Of a DNA stretch of 33,656 nucleotides, positions 1 to 9,046 are shown piece after piece. Numbering within the stretch: position 1 is the first letter of the stretch; the number at the start of each line of letters is the position of its first letter. This DNA comes from an uncultured Prevotellaceae bacterium. GTDB lineage: Bacteria > Bacteroidota > Bacteroidia > Bacteroidales > Muribaculaceae. The DNA lies in assembly GCA_900318335.1 (NCBI GenBank), contig ONKF01000030.1, forward strand, positions 1 to 33,656, in the 5' to 3' direction. The notes below the pieces were generated by a model that worked only from the letters and a program-made list of their open reading frames with translations, searched no databases and was not told the DNA's origin. The translations under genes were made by a program, and so were the position numbers.

Positions 1-16
1 TTAAATCCATACTATT

Positions 17-394
17 ATGGCAGATTTGAAAGCTTTTGCAGAACAGTTAGTGAACCTTACCGTAAAGGAAGTTAACGAACTCGCTCAGATTTTGAAAGAC
101 GAATATGGCATCGAGCCCGCCGCTGCAGCTGTTGCTGTTGCCGCTGGTCCCGCTGCTGGTGGTGCCGCCGAGGCCGAGGAGAAGACCTCTTTTGATGTTG
201 TCCTCAAGGCTGCTGGTGCACAGAAGCTCCAGGTGATCAAGAAGGTTAAGGAGCTCCTCAGCCTGGGTCTGAAGGACGCTAAGGACCTTGTTGACAAGGC
301 TCCCGCTACCCTCAAGGAGGGCGCATCCAAGGACGAGGCCGAGGCTCTGAAGGCAGAGATCGAGGGCCTGGGTGCCGAGGTTGAACTGAAATAA
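17..394 (+). CDS. rplL: 50S ribosomal protein L7/L12
   Basis: This 125-residue acidic protein is the stalk protein of the large ribosomal subunit, which recruits translation factors to the ribosome. The sequence shows the family layout: an N-terminal dimerisation helix region (about residues 1-32), an Ala/Gly-rich hinge (about 35-52, [15 protein letters not shown]) and a C-terminal globular domain with the conserved [21 protein letters not shown] segment. Length is normal for the family. The ATG at 17 is the natural start ([22 protein letters not shown]). The gene precedes rpoB, as in the usual rplJ-rplL-rpoB-rpoC cluster; rplJ would lie just outside the window. It is followed by a terminator-like hairpin that probably lowers transcription into rpoB. 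Confidence 0.98.
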   Translation: MADLKAFAEQLVNLTVKEVNELAQILKDEYGIEPAAAAVAVAAGPAAGGAAEAEEKTSFDVVLKAAGAQKLQVIKKVKELLSLGLKDAKDLVDKAPATLKEGASKDEAEALKAEIEGLGAEVELK

Positions 395-417
395 TAGCAC
401 CTGTCCAACAGGTGTGT

Positions 418-458
418 AGGTTAAGAATCACCACCACGAGTCGATTCTTAACCTTTTT
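418..458 (+). terminator. Terminator/attenuator between rplL and rpoB
   Basis: A perfect 12-base inverted repeat (418-429 with 443-454, AGGTTAAGAATC) is followed by a run of T (454-458). A smaller 7-bp hairpin lies just before it (398-414). No convincing promoter is visible between this hairpin and rpoB, so I infer partial termination (attenuation), as is known between rplL and rpoB in E. coli. Confidence 0.75.
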
Positions 459-495
459 GTGTCAATTTTGACCTGCACAACAAGATTCATCGGCA

Positions 496-531
496 TTGTC
501 CCCGGCACGGGCAATCCCGAGCCGGGGACAA
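496..531 (+). promoter_or_regulatory. Long stable hairpin in the rplL-rpoB spacer
   Basis: TTGTCCCCGGC (496-506) pairs perfectly with 521-531, and CGGG (508-511) pairs with CCCG (516-519), giving a 15-bp stem with one A-A mismatch and a CAAT loop. There is no T run after it, so it is not a simple terminator. It could be an RNA-processing (RNase III-type) site, as known at this place in E. coli, or a REP-like palindrome. The remaining spacer up to 658 shows no clear promoter. Confidence 0.5.
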
Positions 532-658
532 CCTGCCTGATGACTGTTGACCATCAAGCGTTTGCGCTCAACACGCTACTGTAAAGAAGCGGTGCATTAC
601 GGACTATTATTTCGCATTTCTACAATCTCACTATTGAGTTCACATAACTTCTTTGTCA

Positions 659-3600
659 ATGTCAGTTACCAATAAAGAACGAGTCAATTTCGCGCGAGTA
701 AGAAATCCCTATCCCTATCCCGATTTCCTCGACGTGCAGTTACAGTCATTCCGTGATTTCCTGCAACTGGATACACCGACTGAAAAAAGAAAAAACGAGG
801 GACTCTATAAAGTTTTTGCCTGACTATTACATCGACCCGCCGCGTTATACCATCGACGAGTGTCTGGACATCGGCCTCACTTACAGTGTTCCCCTGAAGG
901 CCAAGCTCAAGCTATACTGCACCGACCCTGACCATAACTTCCCCACCGAGATTCAGGACGTGTATCTGGGTTCTATCCCTTACATGACCGATAAGGGCAC
1001 CTTTGTCATCAATGGTGCCGAACGTGTCGTTGTATCCCAGCTTCACCGCTCACCGGGCGTCTTCTTCGGTCAGAGTCTGCATGCCAATGGCACGAAGTTG
1101 TACTCGGCACGCATCATCCCCTTCCGCGGATCATGGATCGAGTTCGCAACCGACATCAACAATGTGATGTTTGCCTACATCGACCGTAAGAAGAAATTAC
1201 CGGTGACCACGCTGCTGCGTGCCATCGGACTCGAGTCGGACAATGACATTATTCAAGTTTTTGGACTTGCCGAGGAGATCAAGGTCAACAAGACCAACCT
1301 CAAGAAGGCTGTGGGCCGCAAGCTCGCTGCCCGCGTGCTGCGTTCATGGAGTGAGGACTTTGTCGACGAGGATACCGGCGAGGTAGTAAGCATCGAGCGT
1401 AACGACGTCATCATCGACCGTGACACCGAGCTCCAGGAAGAGAACATCACCGAGATTCTCGAGTCAGGAGTGGCTACCATCTTGCTGCACCGCGAGGATG
1501 TGAACACGGGTGATTATCAGATCATCTTCAACACCCTTAACAAGGATACCTGTAATAGTGGCAAGGAGGCGGTCAACTATATCTACCGCCAGCTGCGCAA
1601 CGCCGAGCCGCCCGATGACAATAGCGCCCGCGAGGTGATCACCAACCTCTTCTTCAGTGAGAAGCGCTATGACTTGGGCGAGGTGGGCCGTTTCCGCATC
1701 AACGCCAAGTTGGGTCTTGATACCGATCCCGAGAAGCGCGTCTTGACCAAGGAGGATATCATCGAGATCATTAAGTACCTCATCGGCTTGATTAACAGCA
1801 AGCAGGATGTGGACGATATCGACCACCTGAGCAACCGTCGCGTTCGCACCGTCGGTGAGCAGCTTTACAACCAGTTCGGCGTGGGTCTGGCACGCATGGC
1901 GCGTACCATCCGCGAGCGCATGAACGTGCGTGACACCGAGCAGTTCGCTCCCATCGACCTGATCAATGCCAAGACCATCTCGAGCGTGATCAACACGTTC
2001 TTCGGCACCAACGCCCTGTCACAGTTCATGGACCAGACCAACCCCCTGGCCGAGATTACCCACAAGCGCCGTATGAGCGCCCTCGGTCCTGGTGGTCTGT
2101 CACGTGAGCGTGCCGGTTTTGAGGTGCGTGACGTTCACTACACCCACTATGGCCGCCTGTGTCCCATCGAGACCCCTGAGGGTCCCAACATCGGTCTGAT
2201 CTCGTCATTGTGTGTGTATGCCAAGATCAACAACCTGGGCTTCATCGAGACTCCTTACCGCAAGGTCGAGAACAGTCAGGTTGACCTCAAGAACGAGGAC
2301 ATCGTTTACCTCACTGCCGAGGAGGAGGAAGACCGCATCATCGCCCAGGGTAATGCCCCGCTTAACGAGGATGGCACCTTCGTGCGCGACCGTGTTAAGG
2401 CCCGCAAGAACGCCGACTTCCCCGTGGTGGCTCCCGAGGAGGTGGAACTCATGGACGTTTCTCCCCAACAGATCGCATCGATCGCTGCCGCGCTCATCCC
2501 GTTCCTGGAGCACGACGACGCTAACCGCGCCCTGATGGGTGCGAACATGATGCGCCAGGCTGTGCCTCTGTTGCGCAGCGAGGCTCCCATCGTGGGCACC
2601 GGCATCGAGCAGCGCATGGCCATCCGCTACGACCGCACCGAGGACGAGGAGTTTGTATCGTTTGACAGCGCTGTCAAGGAATACAAGCTGCCCAAGTTCC
2701 GCAAGACTAACCAGAGCACGACCATCGACCTGCGTCCCATCTGCAACGCCGGTGACCGTGTGACCAAGGGCCAGATCCTTACCGAGGGTTACTCCACCCA
2801 GAACGGTGAGCTCGCACTGGGCCGCAACCTCAAGGTGGCTTACATGCCCTGGAAGGGTTATAACTATGAGGACGCTATCGTGATCAACGAGCGCCTCGTG
2901 CGTGAGGACATCCTCACCAGTGTCCACGTGGACGAGTACACCCTCGAGGTGCGCGAGACCAAGCGTGGTATGGAGGAACTCACCAATGATATCCCCAACG
3001 TGAGCGAGGATGCTACCAAGGACCTCGACGAGCGTGGTATCATCCGCGTGGGTGCCCATGTCATCCCCGGTGACATCCTCATCGGTAAGATCACTCCTAA
3101 GGGTGAGAGCGATCCCACCCCCGAGGAGAAGCTGCTGCGCGCCATCTTTGGCGATAAGGCAGGTGATGTGAAGGACGCTTCCCTCAAGGCCAACCCGTCG
3201 CTCAAGGGCGTTGTGATCGGTACCCGCCTGTTTGCCCGTGCCGTCAAGAAACGCACCCGTGGCGTGGATCCCGAGATCGAGGCTCTGGACAAGGCCTATG
3301 AGGCACGCCAGGAAGAACTGCGCGGTGTCCTGATCGAGAAACTCAATGCCCTGACCGAGGGTCGCATCTCGCAGGGTGTGAAGAATTATATGGACGAGGA
3401 AGTTGTGCCCAAGGGCGAGAAGTTCACCCGTGAGCTTATCATGGGCATCGAGAACTTCGACAGCATCAACCTGAGCCGTTGGACTGCCGACACCCACCGC
3501 AACGAACTCATCCGTGCCACCGTCATGAACTACCTGCACAAGAGCAAGGCATTTGAGGCCGAGCTCAAGCGCAAGAAACTCGACATCAGCATCGGTGACG

Positions 3601-4340
3601 AGTTGCCCTCGGGCATCATGCAGCTGGCCAAGGTTTACATCGCCAAGAAGCGCAAGATCAGTGTCGGCGATAAGATGGCAGGTCGCCATGGTAACAAGGG
3701 TATTGTATCGCGCGTCGTGCGCCAGGAGGATATGCCTTTCCTCGCCGACGGTACTCCCGTTGACCTGGTGCTCAACCCCCTGGGTGTGCCCTCGCGTATG
3801 AACCTGGGTCAGATCTTCGAGGCCGTCCTCGGTTGGGCAGGCCGCGAGCTCAACGTGAAGTTCGCTACCCCCATCTTTGACGGTTGCAGCCTCGATGACC
3901 TCAACTCATGGACCGACAAGGCCGGTCTGCCGCGTGCCGGCACGACCCAGCTCTATGACGGCGCCACTGGCGAGCCCTTCGACCAGAAGGCAACCGTCGG
4001 CGTGACCTACTTCTTGAAACTCGGTCACATGGTCGAGGACAAGATGCACGCCCGCTCGATTGGCCCGTACAGCCTCATCACCCAGCAGCCCCTCGGCGGT
4101 AAAGCCCAGTTTGGTGGTCAGCGCTTTGGTGAGATGGAGGTTTGGGCACTGGAGGCCTTCGGTGCCAGCCATGTGCTCCAAGAGATCCTCACCGTCAAGA
4201 GTGACGATGTTGTGGGCCGCAGCAAGGCCTACGAGGCTATCGTCAAGGGTGATCCCATGCCCACCCCGGGTATTCCCGAGTCGCTCAATGTGCTGCTGCA
4301 CGAGCTGCGTGGATTGTGTCTCAATGTGAAACTCGATTAA
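659..4340 (+). CDS. rpoB: RNA polymerase beta subunit, reading frame broken near the N-terminus
   Basis: Beta subunit of RNA polymerase. The native start is the ATG at 659 ([14 protein letters not shown]...), whose frame runs 54 residues to KVFA and hits TGA at 821-823. The rest of the protein, starting [14 protein letters not shown], continues in another frame from 822 to 4340. Residues expected between KVFA and DYYID (in Bacteroides about 17) are absent, so about 50 bases are missing and the frame is lost. A second, in-frame gap of about 25-30 residues lies near 2615-2620. The rest is normal: the rifampicin region ([35 protein letters not shown]), [10 protein letters not shown] and the C-terminal [34 protein letters not shown] block. 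About 1,226 residues remain, against about 1,270 in Bacteroides. A GTG at 753 opens the downstream frame but encodes 23 unrelated residues. In an essential gene, an assembly error is the likeliest cause. rpoC follows after 16 bases. Confidence 0.93.
812..826 (+). other. Deletion junction with frameshift in rpoB
   Basis: GTTTTTGCC, the end of the native N-terminal frame (LYKVFA), is joined directly to TGACTATTAC, which encodes DYYID in the other frame. The segment that in Bacteroides reads roughly ENFPISDTRNNFVLEFL is missing. The codons on both sides are intact, so this is a clean deletion of about 50 bases rather than a single-base homopolymer error. Confidence 0.85.
2604..2630 (+). other. 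In-frame deletion junction in rpoB
   Basis: The protein passes from GTGIEQRMA straight to [12 protein letters not shown]. In Bacteroides and E. coli RpoB a conserved stretch of about 25-30 residues (VDSxxxxxAxxxGVVxYVDAxxI) lies between these two points. The frame is kept. The absence could be a second assembly collapse or a real deletion; the first explanation is likelier given the other junction in the same gene. Confidence 0.7.
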
Positions 4341-4356
4341 TAACGCTTTCTCTACT

Positions 4357-7300
4357 ATGGCTTTCAAGAAAGATACAAAGATAAAGAACAATTTCACCAA
4401 GATCACCATCAGTCTGGCTTCGCCCGACGAGATCCTGGAGAATTCACATGGTGAGGTCCTCAAGCCCGAAACCATCAACTACCGTACCTACAAGCCCGAG
4501 CGTGACGGTCTGTTCTGCGAGCGCATCTTCGGTCCCGTCAAGGACTATGAGTGCCATTGCGGTAAGTACAAGCGCATCCGTTACAAGGGTATCGTCTGTG
4601 ACCACTGCGGTGTTGAGGTGACCGAGAAGAAGGTTCGCCGCGAGCGCAGCGGACACATCGAGCTCGTCGTGCCTGTGGCCCACATCTGGTACTTCCGCTC
4701 GTTGCCCAACAAGATTGGCTACCTGCTGGGTATTCCCACCAAGAAGCTCGACATGATTATCTATTATGAGCGTTATGTCGTGATCAATCCTGCTGGCGTG
4801 ATGTACGAGAACGGTACCGAGAGCCGTGAGCTGCAGAAGTATGACCTTCTCACCGAGGACGAGTATGTGGCCATCATGGAGAAGCTTCCCAAGGACAACC
4901 AGTCCCTGGACAACGATAACCCCGACAAGTTCATCGCCAAGATGGGCGCCGAGGCCATCTATGACCTCCTCGCCGAGCTTGACTTGGACTCGTTGGCCAA
5001 CACGTTGCGTGACCGCGCCTATAAGGAGAACTCTCAGCAGCGCAAGACCGAGGCCCTCAAGCGCCTGCAGGTTGTGGAGTCGTTCCGCGCCAGCAAGGGC
5101 ATGAACCGCCCCGAGTGGATGATCCTCAAGGTCATCCCCGTCATCCCGCCCGAGTTGCGTCCCCTTATCCCGCTGGATGGTGGCCGCTTTGCCACCAGTG
5201 ACGTCAACGACCTGTATCGTCGCGTCATCATCCGCAACACCCGCCTGAAACGACTCATCGAGATCAAGGCCCCCGAGGTCATCATGCGCAACGAGAAGCG
5301 TATGCTTCAGGAGGCTGTGGACTCGCTGCTTGACAACTCGCGCAAGTCGAGCGCCGTCAAGAGCGATGCCAACCGCCCCCTCAAGTCGCTGAGCGATAGC
5401 CTCAAGGGTAAGCAGGGCCGTTTCCGTCAGAATCTGCTCGGTAAACGTGTGGACTACTCAGCCCGCTCGGTTATCGTCGTGGGTCCTGAGCTCAAGATGG
5501 GCGAGTGCGGTATCCCCAAGGACATGGCAGCCGAGCTGTACAAGCCCTTCGTGATCCGCAAACTCATCGAGCGCGGTATCGTCAAGACCGTCAAGAGCGC
5601 CAAGAAGATTGTGGACCGCAAGGAGCCCGTCGTGTGGGACATCCTGGAGAACGTGATGAAGGGTCATCCCGTGCTCCTGAACCGTGCACCGACACTGCAC
5701 CGCCTGGGTATCCAGGCCTTCCAGCCCAAGCTCATCGAGGGTAAGGCCATCCAGCTGCACCCCCTGGCTTGTACCGCATTCAACGCCGACTTTGACGGTG
5801 ACCAGATGGCAGTTCACCTGCCCCTGGGTAACGAGGCCGTTGTCGAGGCCCAGATGCTTATGCTCGAGCCCCACAACATCCTCAACCCCGCCAATGGCGA
5901 CCCCGTGACCGTTCCTTCCCAGGATATGGTACTCGGTCTCTATTATATCACCAAGTTGCGCAAGGGCGACAAGGGTGAGGGACTCAAGTTCTATGGTCCC
6001 GAAGAGGCGCTCATCGCCTATAACGAGGGCAAGGTTGCCATGCACGCTATCATCAGCGTGATGGCCGACGTTGTCAACGAGAACGGCGAGCACGAGCAGA
6101 AGCTCATCGAGGAAACCTCGGTAGGCCGCATCATCTTCAACAACACCGTACCCTACGAAATCGGTTACGTCAACGAGCTGATTTCCAAGAAGTCGCTGCG
6201 CAATATCATCACCCGTGTTATCCGCAGCTGCGGTGTGCCCCGTTCGGCACAGTTCCTTGACGATGTCAAGAACATGGGTTACTACATGGCATTCAAGGGT
6301 GGCCTGTCGTTCAACCTGAACGACGTGCTCATCCCCGACCGCAAGGCCGAGATCATCGCCGAGGGCGATGCCAAGGCTGAGCAGATCAAGATGGACTATG
6401 ACATGGGTGCCATCACCGACAACGAGCGTTACAACCAGGTGATTGATATCTGGACCAACGTTAATACCGAGCTCACCAACGAGCTGATGAAGCAGATTAC
6501 TGCCGACAAGCAGGGCTTCAACTCAGTATTCATGATGCTTGACTCTGGTGCTCGTGGTTCTAAGGACCAGATCCGCCAGCTGTCCGGTATGCGTGGTCTG
6601 ATGGCTAAGCCGCAGAAGTCCGGTGTCGAGGGTGGTCACCAGATCATCGAGAACCCGATTCTTGCTAACTTCAAGGAGGGTCTGTCGGTGCTGGAGTACT
6701 TCATCTCGACCCACGGTGCCCGTAAGGGTCTTGCCGATACCGCGTTGAAGACCGCCGATGCAGGTTACCTGACCCGTCGTCTGGTCGACGTCGCTCATGA
6801 CGTGATCATCAACGAGGAGGATTGCGGCACGCTGCGTGGCCTCGTTTGCCGCGAGGTGCGTAACGGTGACCGTGTTGTGGCTTCGCTGGGCGAGCGCATC
6901 CTGGGCCGCGTGTCGGTTCACGATGTTGTGGATCCCACTACGGGCGAAATCATCGTCGAGAGTGGCGAGGAAATCACCGATGCCGCTGCCAAGCGCATCG
7001 ATGAGTCCCCCATCGAGTCGGTGGAGATCCGTTCCGTCCTCACCTGTGAGGCTAAGCGTGGCGTCTGCGCCAAGTGCTATGGCCGCAACCTGGCATCTCA
7101 CCGCATGGTGCAGAAGGGCGAGGCCGTCGGCGTGATTGCCGCTCAGTCTATCGGTGAGCCTGGTACCCAGCTGACCCTGCGTACCTTCCACGCTGGTGGT
7201 GTGGCAAGTAACGCATCGGCTGTGTCCAATATCACTTCAAAGTACAACGGCCGCATCGAGATCGAAGACCTGCGCACCGTTAAGGATAAGGATGGCGTTG

Positions 7301-8658
7301 ACATCGTCGTTGGTCGTATGGCCGAGATGCAGATCAAGGATCCCAACACCAACATGGTGCTCACCCATGCTCCCATCGAGTACGGTTCCAAGCTGTTCTT
7401 CAAGCCCGGCGATATGGTTTCGTCTGGTGACAAGATCTGTGAGTGGGACGCATTCAACGCTGTCATTGTCAGCGAGGTTGACGGTACACTCAACTTCAAG
7501 AACCTGATTGAGGGTGTGACCTACCGCGAGGAGTATGATGAGATCTCGGGCAATGCCGAAATCTTCATCATCGAGACCAAGGACCATAACCGCATTCCCG
7601 AGGCCGAGGTTGTTGACGCCGAGGGCAATATCGTGAAGTCCTACTCTCTGCCCGTGCGTGCCCACCTCATGAAGAAGGATGGCGAGGAAATCACCGCTGG
7701 TGAGGTATTCGTCAAGATTCCGCGCTCGTTCTCGGGTGGCGCTGGTGATATCACCGGTGGTCTGCCTCGCGTAACCGAGTTGTTCGAGGCCCGCAACCCG
7801 TCCAACCCCGCTATCGTCAGCGAGATTGACGGTGAGGTTTCCTTCGGCCGCATCAAGCGCGGTAACCGTGAGATTACAGTCAAGAACCGCCTGGGTGAGG
7901 AGAAGAAGTACCTCGTGCCCCTGTCCAAGCAGATCTTGGTTCAGGAGAACGACTTCGTGCGCGCCGGTACTCCGTTGTCCGACGGTGCCATCACTCCTGC
8001 CGACATCCTGCGCATCAAGGGTCCCACGGCCGTTCAGGACTACATCGTTAACGAGGTTCAGGACGTTTACCGCACCCAGGGTGTGAAGATCAACGACAAG
8101 CACTTTGAGGTAATCGTGCGCCAGATGATGCGCAAGGTTCGCATCATCGATCCGGGCGACACCCGTTTCCTCGAGGAGCAGACCGTTGACAAGCGCGACT
8201 TCATGGAAGAGAACGACCGCATCTGGGGCAAGAAGATCGTCGTTAACAGCGGCGACAGCGAGGAGGTCCAGAACGGACAGATCCTCACTGCACGCAAGCT
8301 GCGCGACATCAACTCGTCGCTCAAGCGCCGTGACATGAAGCTCGTCGTCGTCCGCGATGCCGTGCCCGCCACCAGCGAGCAGATCCTCTTGGGTATCACA
8401 CGTGCCGCGCTGCAGACCAGCAGCTTCATGTCGGCAGCATCGTTCCAGGAGACCACCAAGGTCCTCAACGAGGCAGCCATCAACGGCCGTGTCGATCACC
8501 TCGAGGGTATGAAGGAGAACGTCATCTGCGGTCACTTGATTCCCGCCGGTACCGGTCTGCGTGAATACCAGACCCTCATCGTCGGTGACAAGAACGAGAT
8601 GGCTCTCGCCGAGAAGGCTCGTCAGGAGCGCGAGTTGATGGGCAAGGAGGAAGATTAA
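4357..8658 (+). CDS. rpoC: RNA polymerase beta' subunit
   Basis: Largest subunit of RNA polymerase, carrying the catalytic Mg2+ site. The 1,433-residue protein matches the usual Bacteroidota length (about 1,430). The N-terminal zinc site is visible as C66-x-C68 with C81-x-x-C84 (ECHCGKY...VCDHCG). The invariant NADFDGD motif is at residues 476-482, preceded by [27 protein letters not shown]. The second zinc site ([16 protein letters not shown]) and the trigger-loop region ([21 protein letters not shown]) follow. The ATG at 4357 gives the typical start [13 protein letters not shown]. Unlike rpoB it appears intact. It sits 16 bases after rpoB and ends before a strong terminator. The str-operon genes (rpsL, rpsG, fusA) that often follow in this phylum are not here. 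Confidence 0.98.
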   Translation: MAFKKDTKIKNNFTKITISLASPDEILENSHGEVLKPETINYRTYKPERDGLFCERIFGPVKDYECHCGKYKRIRYKGIVCDHCGVEVTEKKVRRERSGHIELVVPVAHIWYFRSLPNKIGYLLGIPTKKLDMIIYYERYVVINPAGVMYENGTESRELQKYDLLTEDEYVAIMEKLPKDNQSLDNDNPDKFIAKMGAEAIYDLLAELDLDSLANTLRDRAYKENSQQRKTEALKRLQVVESFRASKGMNRPEWMILKVIPVIPPELRPLIPLDGGRFATSDVNDLYRRVIIRNTRLKRLIEIKAPEVIMRNEKRMLQEAVDSLLDNSRKSSAVKSDANRPLKSLSDSLKGKQGRFRQNLLGKRVDYSARSVIVVGPELKMGECGIPKDMAAELYKPFVIRKLIERGIVKTVKSAKKIVDRKEPVVWDILENVMKGHPVLLNRAPTLHRLGIQAFQPKLIEGKAIQLHPLACTAFNADFDGDQMAVHLPLGNEAVVEAQMLMLEPHNILNPANGDPVTVPSQDMVLGLYYITKLRKGDKGEGLKFYGPEEALIAYNEGKVAMHAIISVMADVVNENGEHEQKLIEETSVGRIIFNNTVPYEIGYVNELISKKSLRNIITRVIRSCGVPRSAQFLDDVKNMGYYMAFKGGLSFNLNDVLIPDRKAEIIAEGDAKAEQIKMDYDMGAITDNERYNQVIDIWTNVNTELTNELMKQITADKQGFNSVFMMLDSGARGSKDQIRQLSGMRGLMAKPQKSGVEGGHQIIENPILANFKEGLSVLEYFISTHGARKGLADTALKTADAGYLTRRLVDVAHDVIINEEDCGTLRGLVCREVRNGDRVVASLGERILGRVSVHDVVDPTTGEIIVESGEEITDAAAKRIDESPIESVEIRSVLTCEAKRGVCAKCYGRNLASHRMVQKGEAVGVIAAQSIGEPGTQLTLRTFHAGGVASNASAVSNITSKYNGRIEIEDLRTVKDKDGVDIVVGRMAEMQIKDPNTNMVLTHAPIEYGSKLFFKPGDMVSSGDKICEWDAFNAVIVSEVDGTLNFKNLIEGVTYREEYDEISGNAEIFIIETKDHNRIPEAEVVDAEGNIVKSYSLPVRAHLMKKDGEEITAGEVFVKIPRSFSGGAGDITGGLPRVTELFEARNPSNPAIVSEIDGEVSFGRIKRGNREITVKNRLGEEKKYLVPLSKQILVQENDFVRAGTPLSDGAITPADILRIKGPTAVQDYIVNEVQDVYRTQGVKINDKHFEVIVRQMMRKVRIIDPGDTRFLEEQTVDKRDFMEENDRIWGKKIVVNSGDSEEVQNGQILTARKLRDINSSLKRRDMKLVVVRDAVPATSEQILLGITRAALQTSSFMSAASFQETTKVLNEAAINGRVDHLEGMKENVICGHLIPAGTGLREYQTLIVGDKNEMALAEKARQERELMGKEED

Positions 8659-8749
8659 TCTTCCCGCCCTACAACCCCGGCTTTGAATGATAATAATCTG
8701 AAAAGATTGAAATAATCGTATATTTTCCATAGTTAATTTGTTTATTGAG

Positions 8750-8786
8750 ACTCCGGCCCGCAGCGATGCGCACCGGAGTTTTTTTA
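8750..8786 (+). terminator. Intrinsic terminator after rpoC
   Basis: ACTCCGG (8750-8756) pairs with CCGGAGT (8773-8779), followed by TTTTTTT. It separates the RNA polymerase genes from the riboswitch-controlled unit. Confidence 0.85.
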
Positions 8787-8817
8787 TCCCTCAATCCGTT
8801 ATCTCTTTTTTTTATTG

Positions 8818-8825
8818 TATCTTTG
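8818..8825 (+). promoter_or_regulatory. Bacteroidota-type promoter (-7 box) of the first B12 operon
   Basis: TATCTTTG matches the TAnnTTTG -7 consensus of the Bacteroidota primary sigma factor. It lies just after the rpoC terminator and directly before the riboswitch. The -33 TTTG is not clear, so the call rests on the -7 box and on position. Confidence 0.6.
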
Positions 8826-8833
8826 CGGCGAGA

Positions 8834-9022
8834 TTTGGTGCCTGGGGGATGGTGCCCCTGGGTGAAAAGGGAACCGGGTGTGAATCTCGGACAGACGGTG
8901 CTGCTGTGTGCCCCCTGTTTAATACCCCGTACCTGTCCACTGTGGCTCGCTCCCGATTGCTGGGACACCATGGGAAGGACAGGACACAAGATAGGGTAGG
9001 GGCGAGTCAGAAGACCTGCCAA
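8834..9022 (+). promoter_or_regulatory. Cobalamin (B12) riboswitch
   Basis: Conserved cobalamin-riboswitch blocks occur in the right order: GGTGCC near the 5' end, AAAAGGGAACCGGGTG, GGACAGACGGTGCTGCTGT, the GGGAAGGAC block, and the terminal AGTCAGAAGACCTGCC (9005-9020). The receptor start codon lies 26 bases after the last block, so control is plausibly at translation initiation. Adenosylcobalamin or another corrinoid would switch off the genes that follow. Confidence 0.93.
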
Positions 9023-9046
9023 ATCGAGAGAGAGAAACCCGGAACA

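Noticed and set aside
753-821. GTG at 753 as the true rpoB start
   Set aside because: The 23 residues it adds do not resemble RpoB, while the other frame from 659 matches the RpoB N-terminus closely.
2205-3689. 494-codon open frame on the - strand inside rpoB
   Set aside because: It mirrors the codon bias of rpoB and shows Leu/Val/Asp-rich low-information sequence with no recognisable motif.
7237-8730. 497-codon open frame on the - strand across the end of rpoC
   Set aside because: Shadow of the GC-rich third positions of rpoC; no domain and no promoter.
8738-9046. 103-residue N-terminal extension of the BtuB receptor
   Set aside because: It would be translated through the rpoC terminator, the promoter and the riboswitch, and the ATG at 9047 gives a proper signal peptide.
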